Source: Microbacterium sp. ABRD28
Lineage (GTDB): Bacteria; Actinomycetota; Actinomycetes; Actinomycetales; Microbacteriaceae
Assembly: GCF_003850245.1 (NCBI RefSeq)
Contig: NZ_CP031015.1
Coordinates: 2,542,001 to 2,606,000, forward strand
Direction of reading: 5' to 3'
Length of the DNA stretch: 64,000 nt
The notes beneath the pieces are model-generated. The model did no database searches. It saw only the letters and a program-made list of their open reading frames with translations, and was not told the origin of the DNA. Of this stretch, positions 37,534-48,670 are shown piece after piece (positions within the stretch are counted from its first letter, which is position 1; every line of letters begins with the position of its first letter). The translations under genes and the position numbers were made by a program.

Positions 37534-38304
37534 TCAGCTGGCAAGGATCTCCGCCGCCCGTTCGATGAACCGCGCAGCCGCGACGCTGTCGCCCGGATCT
37601 GTCAGCATCATCCGCAGCACCACCTCGTCGACGGCGTCGAGGTAGCCCGGCAGCCGCAGCGCGGCGGTGTCGGGAGTGAGGACGGTGTCGGAGGGCGCCA
37701 GACCCAGTCGCGCGAAGTTCGCCGCGTAGGCGGGATACCCGGCGTAGGCGTCGCGCTCCGCCTCCAGCCGCGGCAGCGCGTCGACGTCGAGGGCGGCGCG
37801 GACATACAGCGCCGCGTGCGCGCCGTCCTGGGCGCGGTGCGCCTCGGCCGCCTGTGCGGCCGCGAGTGCGGGACTCAGCCAGCTGAGGAGCACGCCGTCC
37901 CCCGTCGTCGCGCCCAGGTGGCGCATCCGCGGTCCGAGGGCGCCGACGACGATGCGCGCGCCGGTCCCGTCCCGCAGCCGGATGATCGCGGTGCGGACCG
38001 CATCGAGGGCGCCGCGTCGGAGGCCCCCGGACCCGATTCCCAGGGTGAGACGCGCGACGGGGAGTTCGAGCGCCCTCACCTGCCCGGCGATCTCCTCTCC
38101 CGGACGCCGGTCCACCGGGATGACGCCGGTGGCGAGCCCCAGGGTGTCGGTGACCTCGGCGACGGCGGCGAGCACCTCGAGTGCGTCGTGACCCGGGGTG
38201 TCATTCACCCACAGGGTGGTGAACCCGGCTCGTTCGACGACCGGGGCGATCGTGCGAGCAAACGCGGGCCCGACGGCAGCGGCGATTCCGATGGAGCATG
38301 CCAT
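37534..38304 (-). CDS. Luciferase-like (LLM-class) flavin oxidoreductase
   Basis: A 256-residue protein of the luciferase-like TIM-barrel group, which uses FMN or F420. Typical segments are ERAGFTTLWVNDTPGHDALEVLAAVAEVTDTLGLATGV, LTLGIGSGGLRRGALDAVR, VGALGPRMRHLGATTGDGVLLSWLSP. It is shorter than most members, with little of the C-terminal part. The ATG at 38304 is preceded by TGAGGA; an upstream ATG at 38322 adds six residues. It lies between the ligase-sirtuin pair and the Clp gene, and no specific role can be inferred. Confidence 0.72.
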   Translation of the reverse strand: MACSIGIAAAVGPAFARTIAPVVERAGFTTLWVNDTPGHDALEVLAAVAEVTDTLGLATGVIPVDRRPGEEIAGQVRALELPVARLTLGIGSGGLRRGALDAVRTAIIRLRDGTGARIVVGALGPRMRHLGATTGDGVLLSWLSPALAAAQAAEAHRAQDGAHAALYVRAALDVDALPRLEAERDAYAGYPAYAANFARLGLAPSDTVLTPDTAALRLPGYLDAVDEVVLRMMLTDPGDSVAAARFIERAAEILAS

Positions 38305-38333
38305 GTCCTCAGCATGCCCCATCGGAACCAGCG

Positions 38334-40883
<2,550 letters not shown>

Positions 40884-40937
40884 GTCAGTCTCCGTGAAGG
40901 GTGATGCGAAGCCTGCTCGGAGATCCCGGTACGGGAA

Positions 40938-40958
40938 CTTGAGCAGACACGTATCAAC
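40938..40958 (-). promoter_or_regulatory. HspR (HAIR)-like site upstream of the Clp gene
   Basis: On the minus strand the 21 bases read GTTGATA-N7-GCTCAAG. This resembles the HAIR consensus CTTGAGT-N7-ACTCAAG with one well-kept arm (6 of 7) and one poor arm (4 of 7). It lies 55-75 bases before the ATG in the 111-base gap. It would fit heat-shock control of a Clp gene, but the match is weak. Confidence 0.3.
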
Positions 40959-40994
40959 TTCAACGCGACGTGATGGCGACTATTCCCACCGCCG

Positions 40995-41813
40995 TCACCG
41001 AAAAGTCGGATCCGGATCGTTCCACGTCTGAGCCGTTTCGACGATCCAGAACGCCGAGAACAGCAGGAGGAGCACGACCTCGCCGATGAGGACGAGCGGG
41101 ATGCCGGTGGCCGCCCCTCGCGGATCGGCGACGCTCAGGAGGAAGACGACGAAGAGGAAGCCGATCGCGGCGAGGATTCCCACGGCGATCGTTCCGTAGA
41201 TCGCGCGGGCGGCCGGCCGGGAGGAGGTCGGCGCCCAGGCGGTCCACCCGGCGACAGCGGCGATGAGGGCGAAGAAGGCCAGGGTCGCCGCCAGATGACC
41301 GAAACGGAGCAGACTCTCCTGATCCACGGCCGCCCACAGGGGGAACCCGACGATGAGCCCGCCCGCCGCGCCGGCCGTGGTCAGCACGCCACGGGTGAGG
41401 GTCCGCTGGGCGCGGGCGACGAAGAGCGTGGCGACGAGCGCGACCACCCCCACGATCGCGAACGTGATGAGACCGTTGACGACGTCGGCGTGCACGGCGG
41501 CGGGCACGACGCCACCCACAGGGGTCGGGATGATGGCGATGAGGGGGGCCAGGACCGCGGCGACATCGAGCAGAGCCTGGGGCACGCTCCGCCCCGACAG
41601 GGCGAGGAGGGCGAGCGACACGGCGAAGAGCGACCCGGTGAAGACCGTCCGAGCAGGGGTGTAGAAGCCGGCGCTCAACGACTCCGGTGCGGTCCCGACG
41701 TCGATCGCGACCGCGGCGACGGAGACGAGGAGGGCGAGCACAGCCCCGAGGATCGCCAGCCGGACGTACCGGTAGGTGCGGGCGAGGGATGTCGCGGCCG
41801 CGACCTGGGTCAC
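40995..41813 (-). CDS. Polytopic membrane protein of unknown function
   Basis: A 272-residue protein with about eight predicted transmembrane helices and short loops. I do not recognise a characterised family; the segment ESLSAGFYTPARTVFTGSLFAVSLALLALSGR resembles uncharacterised actinobacterial membrane proteins related to the DUF998 type. The GTG at 41813 overlaps the nagA stop (GTGA), so it is translationally coupled to nagA; the longer frame starting at 41837 lies inside nagA. Role unknown; proximity to aminosugar metabolism is the only clue. Confidence 0.7.
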   Translation of the reverse strand: MTQVAAATSLARTYRYVRLAILGAVLALLVSVAAVAIDVGTAPESLSAGFYTPARTVFTGSLFAVSLALLALSGRSVPQALLDVAAVLAPLIAIIPTPVGGVVPAAVHADVVNGLITFAIVGVVALVATLFVARAQRTLTRGVLTTAGAAGGLIVGFPLWAAVDQESLLRFGHLAATLAFFALIAAVAGWTAWAPTSSRPAARAIYGTIAVGILAAIGFLFVVFLLSVADPRGAATGIPLVLIGEVVLLLLFSAFWIVETAQTWNDPDPTFR

Positions 41814-42964
41814 CGGAACCGCCGTCCTGCCGACCACACGGACTCGACCTCGAGCGCGGGGCCGAGGAGGACGACGTCGGCGGCGAATCCGGGGTCGAGA
41901 CGCCCCAAGCGGTCCTGCCGCCCGACGACCCTCGCGGGGGTCTCGGTCAGGGCGGCGACGGCTGTGGGGAGGTCGAGTCCCACCTGTTCGACGGCTCGGC
42001 GCAGAGCGGCGTCCTGAGTGAGGGTGGAGCCGGCGATCGTCTCCGTGCCCGCCAACCGCGCGATGCCCTCCGACACGGTGACCTCCAGGTCGCCGAGGAT
42101 GTAGTCGCCGTCTGCCGCGCCCGCGGCGGCCATGGCGTCGGTCACGAGCGCGATGCGCCCCGGGGCGAGATCGAACAGCATCCGCACGACCAGGGGGTCG
42201 ACGTGGCTGCCGTCGAGGATGACCTCCAGAACGATTCCCGACGCGTTCACCGCGGCGAGCACCGGGCCCGGTGCCCGGTGATGGATGCCGCGCATCGCGT
42301 TGAAGGCATGGGTGAGCAGCCTCGCGCCACGAGCGAACGCCGCCTCGGCCAGGGCACGATCGGCGCCGGTGTGGCCCACCGCCACGACGACGCCCGCGTC
42401 GGCGAACGTCTCGATCGCCTCGAGCGCGTGAGGTCGGTCGGGGGCGACGGTGATCTGGACGAGTGCATTCCCCGCGGCATCCCGCAGGCGACGCACCGTC
42501 TCGGGATCGGGATCACGCAGCACGTCGGGATCGTGGGCCCCCCGGAAGTCGGGGTGGAGGAAAGGTCCTTCCAGGTGCGCGCCGAGGACGCGCGGATCGC
42601 GGGCTTTCGCCTCCGCGATCGCGGCGAGGCGCGACGCGAGCGTATCGATGCGGGCGCTCACCAGGGAGAGCACGGAGCGTGTCGTGCCGTGGGCGGTGTG
42701 GGTGTCCAACACCCGTGCGATCGCGGCGGCGCCGTCATCGACGGCCGCTCCGCCTCCGCCGTGACAGTGCAGGTCGATGAATCCGGGGGTGAGGACGCGG
42801 CCCGAGGCATCGATGACCTCCGCAGGCGCGTGGCGCTGCCAGTCGGCGCCGGTACCGCGCACCGAGACGACGTCGCCGTCGAGCAGCAGCCACGCGTCCT
42901 CGGTGATCTCACCGCCTGAAACCAGTCGAGCCGAATGCAGGACTGTGGTGCCGGTCGCGTTCAC
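41810..42964 (-). CDS. nagA: N-acetylglucosamine-6-phosphate deacetylase
   Basis: Converts GlcNAc-6-phosphate to glucosamine-6-phosphate in aminosugar use and wall recycling. The 384-residue amidohydrolase shows LTPGFIDLHCHGGGGAAVD (metal and substrate site), GAHLEGPFLHPDFRGAH, VAVGHTGAD, LTHAFNAMRGIHHRAPG and LVTDAMAAAGAADG with the catalytic aspartate. The GTG start has a TATCGT -10 six bases upstream. nagB, which usually follows, is not present. Confidence 0.93.
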   Translation of the reverse strand: MNATGTTVLHSARLVSGGEITEDAWLLLDGDVVSVRGTGADWQRHAPAEVIDASGRVLTPGFIDLHCHGGGGAAVDDGAAAIARVLDTHTAHGTTRSVLSLVSARIDTLASRLAAIAEAKARDPRVLGAHLEGPFLHPDFRGAHDPDVLRDPDPETVRRLRDAAGNALVQITVAPDRPHALEAIETFADAGVVVAVGHTGADRALAEAAFARGARLLTHAFNAMRGIHHRAPGPVLAAVNASGIVLEVILDGSHVDPLVVRMLFDLAPGRIALVTDAMAAAGAADGDYILGDLEVTVSEGIARLAGTETIAGSTLTQDAALRRAVEQVGLDLPTAVAALTETPARVVGRQDRLGRLDPGFAADVVLLGPALEVESVWSAGRRFR

Positions 42965-42970
42965 TCCGCC

Positions 42971-42976
42971 ACGATA
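42971..42976 (-). promoter_or_regulatory. -10 element of nagA (leaderless)
   Basis: TATCGT on the minus strand ends 6 bases before the nagA GTG. Confidence 0.5.
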
Positions 42977-42992
42977 TCCGTCCGAGCCTCGC

Positions 42993-43016
42993 TATCCTTC
43001 ACAGGGCCGGAAGGAG
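42993..43016 (+). promoter_or_regulatory. Promoter and ribosome site of the EI24-like gene
   Basis: TATCCT at 42993-42998 and GGAAGGAG at 43009-43016, 4 bases before the ATG at 43021, imply a leader of only about 15 bases, one of the shortest leadered starts here. Confidence 0.4.
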
Positions 43017-43020
43017 CGGG

Positions 43021-43758
43021 ATGTCGGAACTGTGGCGCGGGGTGGGGCTCCTCCTCCGCGGGTTCGGGTGGTGGGCTCGTCGTCCCGCGGCGATGGCGCT
43101 CGGACTCATCCCCGCCGTCGTCGTCGCGGTGGTGTTCATCACCGCGCTGGTCGTCCTGGGCGCCTGGGTTCCCGAAGTCGCCGAATGGCTGACGCCGTTC
43201 GCGGCGGGATGGCCGGAGTTCTGGACCGGCGTCCTTCGCATCGCCGTGAGCGCCGCGCTTCTCGGCGGTGCGGGCATCATCGCGATCGTCACCTTCACCG
43301 CCGTGACCCTCATCGTCGGAGAGCCGTTCTACGACCGCATCTGGCGTTCGGTGGAGAAGAGCGCGGCAGGAGATATCCCCGGCGCGGACTACGGCTTCTG
43401 GCGATCCACAGGAGACGCGCTCTCACTTCTCGGCCGCGGCATCCTCATCGCGATCTGCGCGGCCCTCGTCGGCTTCATCCCCGTCGTCGGCACGGTCCTG
43501 GGAGCGGTCATCGGTACGGTGCTCACCGGTTGGATCCTCGCCGACGAACTCACCTCGCGTGCGTTGACGGCACGCGGCATCTCGCGCAGGGAGCGGCGCG
43601 CTCTGCTCCGCCGCGCCCGGCCCCGGGTGTGGGGCTTCGGGATCGCGACCCAGCTGTGCTTCCTCGTGCCTCTGGGCGCCGTGGCGGTCATGCCGGCCGC
43701 GACCGCAGGCGCGACGATGCTCGCGCGGACGCTCGTCGGAGAGGACGCGAGCGGTTAG
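43021..43758 (+). CDS. EI24-domain membrane protein
   Basis: A 245-residue membrane protein with about five helices, of the EI24/CysZ superfamily. The characteristic stretches are LWRGVGLLLRGFGWWARRP at the N-terminus, VTLIVGEPFYDRIWRSVEK in the middle and the paired C-terminal helices with RRARPRVWGFG between them. CysZ proteins carry sulfate, but actinobacterial members are uncharacterised, so no substrate is proposed. Its TAG stop overlaps the TAA stop of the convergent DoxX-like gene (TTAG at 43755-43758). Confidence 0.8.
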   Translation: MSELWRGVGLLLRGFGWWARRPAAMALGLIPAVVVAVVFITALVVLGAWVPEVAEWLTPFAAGWPEFWTGVLRIAVSAALLGGAGIIAIVTFTAVTLIVGEPFYDRIWRSVEKSAAGDIPGADYGFWRSTGDALSLLGRGILIAICAALVGFIPVVGTVLGAVIGTVLTGWILADELTSRALTARGISRRERRALLRRARPRVWGFGIATQLCFLVPLGAVAVMPAATAGATMLARTLVGEDASG

Positions 43759-44165
43759 CGCCGGCCGTCCCGCGTGGACCACATGGCCCAGGCGACGAGA
43801 ACGGGCTGGAAGAACAGACGGAACAGGCGCTTGCGGTCGCTGTCCAGACCGAAGCCGTCGCGCTTCTTCAGGTACTGCTCGAGGTTGCCGGGGAAGATCG
43901 CCACGAAGAACGCCGCCAGGTAGTTCCCGAGCGTGCGACGTGATTTCGGAAGCAGCACGAGCGACGCCCCGAGCATGACCTCCAGCACTCCCGAGACGAT
44001 GACGACGTCATCCTTGTCGAACCCGGTGCCCCGCGTGGTCCAGTCGGGAACCTGCGCCTGGAACTCCTTGCGTCCCCAGAACAGGTGGGTGACGCCGGCG
44101 AACACCATCGCGCCGGCCAGCGACCAGCGGGCGAGGGTGCGCAGGGGGCTCGAGCTGTCCGACAT
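43755..44165 (-). CDS. DoxX-like membrane protein
   Basis: A 136-residue protein with four predicted helices, matching the DoxX/DoxD-like group: LARWSLAGAMVFAGVTHLFWGRKEFQAQVP, VSGVLEVMLGASLVLLPKSRR and NLEQYLKKRDGFGLDSDRKRLFRLFFQPVL. The role of such proteins is unclear, sometimes linked to redox stress. The start has a TAGGCT -10 six bases upstream. It is convergent with, and overlaps by four bases, the EI24-like gene. Confidence 0.78.
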   Translation of the reverse strand: MSDSSSPLRTLARWSLAGAMVFAGVTHLFWGRKEFQAQVPDWTTRGTGFDKDDVVIVSGVLEVMLGASLVLLPKSRRTLGNYLAAFFVAIFPGNLEQYLKKRDGFGLDSDRKRLFRLFFQPVLVAWAMWSTRDGRR

Positions 44166-44171
44166 CCCGTC

Positions 44172-44177
44172 AGCCTA
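44172..44177 (-). promoter_or_regulatory. -10 element of the DoxX-like gene (leaderless)
   Basis: TAGGCT on the minus strand ends 6 bases before the ATG at 44165, in the 24-base gap after the DUF3817 gene. Confidence 0.5.
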
Positions 44178-44189
44178 ACCGCGCGAGGA

Positions 44190-44654
44190 TCATTCCCGAC
44201 CTCCGGGCGGGCCGACGACGAGAAGCACGACGAACAGCAGCACGACCGCGGTCGCGATGAGCAGGGCGAGCACCCACGGGCGCCGAAGGAAGAAGCGCAG
44301 CATCCGGTCGAGGATCCGGCGGTCGCGGGGATCGGCCGTCTCCTCGGTCCGCCACGATCCGCGCAGGCGGCCGGAGCGCTGCAGCCAGATCTCGGTGGGG
44401 ATGGTGGCGTACGGGATCACGGCGCTCCCGACGGCGACGATCGCCGGCCCCGGCGACCAGCGCTGGTTGAGGGCGACGAGTACCGCCGTCGCTCCGTAAG
44501 CCAGGAAGACGAAGCCGTGGATGCCGCCGCCGATCGTCACCGCGATGTCGAGACCGGCGGTCGCACGGAGGATCAATCCGGTGATCAACAGGGTCCACGA
44601 CACCGCCTCGGCGATGGCGAGGGTGCGGAAGAGGGTCAGGGGCGTGCGGAACAC
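44190..44654 (-). CDS. DUF3817-family integral membrane protein
   Basis: A 154-residue protein with four helices. The pattern FRTLAIAEAVSWTLLITGLILR, then GGGIHGFVFLAYG and PTEIWLQRSGRL, is the actinobacterial DUF3817 domain. A fourth helix near the C-terminus (about residues 125-145) is an extension. Function unknown. The GTG is preceded by GAGGAGA, with a TAGGCT -10 (44685-44690) further up, so this transcript has a short leader. Confidence 0.8.
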   Translation of the reverse strand: MFRTPLTLFRTLAIAEAVSWTLLITGLILRATAGLDIAVTIGGGIHGFVFLAYGATAVLVALNQRWSPGPAIVAVGSAVIPYATIPTEIWLQRSGRLRGSWRTEETADPRDRRILDRMLRFFLRRPWVLALLIATAVVLLFVVLLVVGPPGGRE

Positions 44655-44750
44655 GGGTTCTCCTCGGCGAGGGACGGGGTTTCCAGCCTAGAGAAGCCCA
44701 CAGAACGCGCCGCCCCGGTCGTGTCGGTGTCAAGAGATCGCGACGGCGCC

Positions 44751-44756
44751 TAGCGT
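44751..44756 (+). promoter_or_regulatory. -10 element of the RlmG-like gene (leaderless)
   Basis: TAGCGT ends 6 bases before the GTG at 44763. The spacer GGAGGT resembles a ribosome site but is too close to act. Confidence 0.5.
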
Positions 44757-44762
44757 GGAGGT

Positions 44763-45869
44763 GTGGAGTTCCCCTTCGACGCGCTGCGGCGGTGGCCTGA
44801 CGTCGAGGCTCCGGACCTCGTGGCCGTCGACGCGGCCGATCGACTGCTCCTGGACCTGTCCCAGGAGGCGCGCCGTGATGCGGCGCCGGACGAGATGGTC
44901 GTGATCGGCGATGCCTACGGGGCGCTCACCCTCGCCTCAGCGCAGCCGGGGTGGTTCCTGAGGGTGCATCAGGATTCTCTCCTCGGCGAACGCGCTCTCG
45001 CTGCGAACGCCGAGGCGCTGGAGATGTCGGGAGTCTTTCGCTCCCTGCCGCTGTCCGCTGAACTCGTGCGAGACGCGAGGGTCGTCCTTCTACGCCTCCC
45101 CCGTTCCCTGGATGCGCTGGATGACATCGCCGGTCTCATCGCGAGGCACGCTCACCCCGACGTGCGGGTCTTCGCCGGCGGCCGCATCAAACACATGACC
45201 CTGGCCATGAACGACGTCCTGCGGCGGTGCTTCGGGCGTGTGGACGTCAGCCCGGCGCGGCAGAAGTCCCGTGTCCTCATCGCCGCCGAGCCCCACGACG
45301 GACGCGACCCCGAGCCGAAGCGTGCGAGGGTCGGCGACCTCGAGGTCTGTGCCTTCGGCGGCGTCTTCGCCGGCGCTTCCCTCGACATCGGCACCCGGCT
45401 CCTCCTGGAGAATCTTCCGAACGGGATTTCGGATGACGCGCTCGTCGTCGACCTGGCCTGCGGAAACGGTATCGTCGGCGCGACGCTCGCTCGGCGTCAT
45501 CCCCGTCTCCGGGTTCACGCGTCGGATGTCTCGGCGGCCGCCGTCGCCTCAGCGCGCGCCACCGCCGCCGCGAACGGGGTCGCCGATCGGGTAGAGGTCA
45601 TTCAGGATGCCGGCCTGTCGACCCTCCCCGATCGGGCGGCCGACCTGATCGCGTTGAATCCTCCGTTCCACACCGGAGCGGCCGTGCATGAGCGGCTCGC
45701 CCACGGGCTGTTCGCTGACGCCGCTCGGGTGCTCGCCCCGGAGGGCGAGCTCTGGACCGTCTGGAACTCGCACCTCCGCCACCGATCGACACTCGAGCGC
45801 CTCGTCGGCCCCACCCGTCAGGTCGCCCGCAACGCCAAGTTCACCGTCACCGTGTCCAGGAGCGGCTGA
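44763..45869 (+). CDS. Class I SAM methyltransferase, RlmG/RsmC-like
   Basis: A 368-residue protein with the two-part layout of RlmG/RsmC guanine-N2 rRNA methyltransferases. The N-terminal half is a degenerate methyltransferase-like domain with GRIKHMTLAMNDVL; the C-terminal half is catalytic with VVDLACGNGIVGATLARRHP (SAM motif I, about residue 228), VHASDVSAAAVASARA and the base-binding LNPPFHTGAAVH (about 299). Which rRNA guanine it modifies cannot be decided. The GTG start has a -10 six bases upstream. It is followed after one base by a membrane protein gene. Confidence 0.85.
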   Translation: MEFPFDALRRWPDVEAPDLVAVDAADRLLLDLSQEARRDAAPDEMVVIGDAYGALTLASAQPGWFLRVHQDSLLGERALAANAEALEMSGVFRSLPLSAELVRDARVVLLRLPRSLDALDDIAGLIARHAHPDVRVFAGGRIKHMTLAMNDVLRRCFGRVDVSPARQKSRVLIAAEPHDGRDPEPKRARVGDLEVCAFGGVFAGASLDIGTRLLLENLPNGISDDALVVDLACGNGIVGATLARRHPRLRVHASDVSAAAVASARATAAANGVADRVEVIQDAGLSTLPDRAADLIALNPPFHTGAAVHERLAHGLFADAARVLAPEGELWTVWNSHLRHRSTLERLVGPTRQVARNAKFTVTVSRSG

Positions 45870-45870
45870 G

Positions 45871-46569
45871 ATGCACAACATCGCCCGGTGGGCGGTCGCC
45901 CTGTCGACGCTGATCGGGCTCGGACTGGCGCTCGGCCTGAACCCCGCCCTGTACGGGGCGACGGCCGACATGCTGGCCCGCAACACCCAGGTGGCGGCGC
46001 GGATGGGGTGGATGGTGGGTGGCCTCGCGACGGGCGCCACGATCCTCTTCGTGGCGCTGCAGAGCTTCAATCCGGCGAATCTCGTCACCGCCGCGGAGCG
46101 CGATGCCGACGCCCTCGCGCTGAGCCGCACGGTCGACCTCATCGCCGGGGCCGTCTTCCTGGCCGCGGCGATCGGGGTCGCGGTCTGGCGTCTCCGTGTC
46201 CCCCGGCGAGCAGCGGTCGCGCGCGCCACGCAAAGCCGTGCACATTCGGGGAGCTACTTCTGGCTCGGCCTCAGCTGCTCGATCGTCGGATTCACGACCC
46301 TCCCGATCATGTACACCACGGGCCGCGTGACCGCGGGCATCAGTGACGAGCTCGTTCCCCGGATCCTGGCGTACGCCGTCTTCCTGCTGGCGCTCATCGC
46401 CCCGTTCGTCCTGCTCGCCGGAGTGTGGTCGCGGCTGCCGGGCGCGGCCGCCTTCGTGTCACGCACCTACGACAGACTCATCCATCTGGATTACCGATGG
46501 ACCTATGCGGTCGTCCTGGCCGCCGCGGGCGTCGTGTGTCTGGGCTTCGGTCTCATCGCGGGGCGGTGA
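45871..46569 (+). CDS. Polytopic membrane protein, GAP/Sap-like, function unknown
   Basis: A 232-residue protein with six predicted helices. The first helix with LGLALGLNPALYGATADML, and the spacing of the others, recall the GAP/Sap family of lipid-transport membrane proteins in mycobacteria, but similarity is faint and LysE-like exporters remain possible. The ATG at 45871 starts one base after the methyltransferase stop; the ribosome site is AGGAGCGG 3-10 bases upstream, so it is coupled to that gene. Confidence 0.55.
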   Translation: MHNIARWAVALSTLIGLGLALGLNPALYGATADMLARNTQVAARMGWMVGGLATGATILFVALQSFNPANLVTAAERDADALALSRTVDLIAGAVFLAAAIGVAVWRLRVPRRAAVARATQSRAHSGSYFWLGLSCSIVGFTTLPIMYTTGRVTAGISDELVPRILAYAVFLLALIAPFVLLAGVWSRLPGAAAFVSRTYDRLIHLDYRWTYAVVLAAAGVVCLGFGLIAGR

Positions 46570-46608
46570 GACGGCGCGAGTCCGACTGCCGGCCCGGCCG
46601 ACTGGACG

Positions 46609-48000
46609 TCAGAACGGCGCCGGTTCTCGGGGGTCGTCGGCGGGTTCGTCGGTGATCCGGAACTCTCCGGTGAACGTGGTCCATTTCACCCACAGGTCGT
46701 CGGGGACGTCCTCCTCCGGTGAGAAGTGCACCCCATGACCCGGTGGATTGTCGACGTAGATCCTTCCGGTGGGGGAGGTCCACTCGATGACCCCACCGTC
46801 GAGTTGCTTCACCTTCCAGGCGGTGAACTGTTTCATGCTGTGATGCCGTTGGCACAGGCAGGACAGGTTGCAGATCTCGGTTCTCCCGCCCAGGGCGGCG
46901 TCGTGGTTGTGGTCGATCTCGCAGGTTCGGGCGGGCATCCGGCATCCTGGCCACCGGCAGTGCTTGTCCCGGCCCTTCAGGAACCGGACCATCGCCCCGG
47001 TCGGCCGGTACTGGTCCACTGCCATCGTCAACCCGGTGACCGGATGGGTGAGGAGTCGCTCCCACATCCCGTCACTGTTCCCCGCAAGCAACCGCGCCGT
47101 CTCGGCATCGATCGGCCCGACCCCGGCAAGATCGCACGGGACGTCGCTTTGCCCCATGAGGGCCATGATGGGGATGACGACCTGCACCTTCGCGGTGATC
47201 GCGCCCAACCCTCCCGGCAGGTCACCAGAGCCGGTCGGGTTGAGGCTCGGTACGGCGGTGAGGAGCATGTCGGCGAACACGTCCGCGCGGACCTCATCGA
47301 TCGTCCGGGTGTCCGGCGCCACATCATCGCCCGGCTGCGGTTCTCGAGCGGTGATGACCGCGGTGGCTTCGTCGGTGATGCGTTGGAAGATCCCCTCGAT
47401 CAGCACCGTGGACTGCACCGCCCGCAGCTCCGACATCCCGTCACCGATCGCGTACCGGACGATCTTCCGCTCCCGGGACGCCCCCGCATGCCGCTCGGTC
47501 AGTGTCCGCGGGTGCATCCGCTCGGCGATGATCTCCAAATCCGCACGCGCACGACCCGGGGTCTCGTCCAGACAGATCTCCGCGGCCAGCTGATCGAACT
47601 CCCCCTTCACCTCCGGCGGCAACCGCCGCCCGACATCCTCCACCACCGCCACATGCGCCCGCGTGATCAGCCCCTTCTCCAGGCAGTGCACCGTCGCGGG
47701 ATAGTCGTTCACCACCGCGTACGCGGTGTCGATCTGCCGCTGCACCGACCGGTCCGACAGCCGCACCGCGGCCGCGATCTCGGCCGCCACACCCCGCAGC
47801 GCCATATCCCGGTCCCGCACCACCGCGGATGACCCCTCCGTCAGCCGCGCCGCGAACGCCCCAGCCTCGGCCAATGCACGCGTCTGCTCCGCCTCCGCGG
47901 CAGCCAGCGCTACCTGCGCGGCCTCCACCCGCGTCAGCACACCCGTCAGCTCAGACCGATCCTCCTCGCTGAGAAGGGTGAGCCGCGGGTTCGAACGCAT
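46609..48000 (-). CDS. DUF222 and HNH-endonuclease domain protein
   Basis: A 463-residue protein of the DUF222-HNH group, often multicopy in actinobacterial genomes. The N-terminal DUF222 part has helices with AAEIAAAVRLSDRSVQRQI and LITRAHVAVVEDVGRRLPPE. The C-terminal HNH nuclease motif runs CRWPGCRMPARTCEIDHN, then GGRTEICNLSCLCQRHHSMK, with its two cysteine pairs and central histidine intact. The frame is open further upstream, but the ATG at 48000 begins the conserved part. The substrate and role are unknown; mobility, defence and repair have been suggested for relatives. No flanking repeat proving mobility was found. Confidence 0.85.
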   Translation of the reverse strand: MRSNPRLTLLSEEDRSELTGVLTRVEAAQVALAAAEAEQTRALAEAGAFAARLTEGSSAVVRDRDMALRGVAAEIAAAVRLSDRSVQRQIDTAYAVVNDYPATVHCLEKGLITRAHVAVVEDVGRRLPPEVKGEFDQLAAEICLDETPGRARADLEIIAERMHPRTLTERHAGASRERKIVRYAIGDGMSELRAVQSTVLIEGIFQRITDEATAVITAREPQPGDDVAPDTRTIDEVRADVFADMLLTAVPSLNPTGSGDLPGGLGAITAKVQVVIPIMALMGQSDVPCDLAGVGPIDAETARLLAGNSDGMWERLLTHPVTGLTMAVDQYRPTGAMVRFLKGRDKHCRWPGCRMPARTCEIDHNHDAALGGRTEICNLSCLCQRHHSMKQFTAWKVKQLDGGVIEWTSPTGRIYVDNPPGHGVHFSPEEDVPDDLWVKWTTFTGEFRITDEPADDPREPAPF

Positions 48001-48044
48001 GTACGAAGCATGGCACCACCCTCCGACATCGAGACCCGAAACCC

Positions 48045-48059
48045 TCAACCCCAGGTTGA
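48045..48059. repeat. Small inverted repeat, DUF222-HNH upstream region
   Basis: TCAACC and GGTTGA separated by CCA, in the 153-base gap between the DUF222-HNH start and the lrp stop. It may be part of a terminator for the upstream Lrp gene (minus strand) or an operator. Nothing else was recognised in this gap. Confidence 0.35.
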
Positions 48060-48153
48060 ACCGATCTCGACCTGATGAGGCACCCGGGCTCCAATCGAGC
48101 GAAGCCCCCGACGAGGCTCTCGAGAAGCGCACGCTCGTCGAAGGCTGGACAGC

Positions 48154-48627
48154 TCAGATGGAAGGACCCTGGCCATCGCGCACCTCGAAGAGGAGCTGCG
48201 TCTCGGTCGCCCGCACAACGGGGTGCACGGTGATGTGCTCGAGCACCACGTCCCGCAGCGCTTCGGGATCGCGCACGGCTACATGGACGAGGAAGTCGTC
48301 CACTCCGGCGACGTGGAAGACACGCAGCGCAGACGGGATCTCACACAGCGCGTCGAACAGTTCGCGAACACGAGAAGCCGTGTGACTCCCCAGTCGCACG
48401 CGGATGAGAGCCTGGATGGGATAGCCCAGCGCCGTCTCGCTCAAGCGCACCTGCGATCCGCGGATCACCCCCCGCGCGCGCAGCATGCGCACCCGATGGG
48501 CACACGTCGACTCGGCCAGGCCGAGCCGTTCGGCAAGGGCGCGGTTGGTGAGATCACCGTCGCGCTGGAGCAGCCGCAGGATGCGGATGTCGTTGTCATC
48601 CAGCGGGTCACCGCCTTGGGATTTCAT
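48154..48627 (-). CDS. Lrp/AsnC-family transcriptional regulator
   Basis: A 157-residue feast/famine regulator. The N-terminal helix-turn-helix reads LDDNDIRILRLLQRDGDLTNRALAERLGLAESTCAHRVRML (residues 9-49). The RAM ligand-binding domain follows, with VFHVAGVDDFLVHVAVRDPEALRDVV. It is divergent from a Cys/Met-metabolism PLP gene, with an inverted repeat between them, so that gene is its likely target and an amino acid its likely effector. Confidence 0.9.
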   Translation of the reverse strand: MKSQGGDPLDDNDIRILRLLQRDGDLTNRALAERLGLAESTCAHRVRMLRARGVIRGSQVRLSETALGYPIQALIRVRLGSHTASRVRELFDALCEIPSALRVFHVAGVDDFLVHVAVRDPEALRDVVLEHITVHPVVRATETQLLFEVRDGQGPSI

Positions 48628-48650
48628 CGAGAAACCTTCCCCCGAGCAGA

Positions 48651-48670
48651 CGAATTCTGCAGAGAGTTCG
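48651..48670. promoter_or_regulatory. Candidate Lrp operator
   Basis: CGAATTC-N6-GAGTTCG, an inverted repeat with 6 of 7 pairs, 24 bases upstream of the lrp start in the 116-base gap shared with the PLP gene. Lrp-type regulators bind such imperfect dyads near their own gene. Confidence 0.4.

Noticed and set aside
43755..43758. Overlapping stop codons (TTAG) of the EI24 and DoxX genes as a regulatory device
   Set aside because: Stop overlap of convergent genes is common in compact genomes and shows no further structure here.
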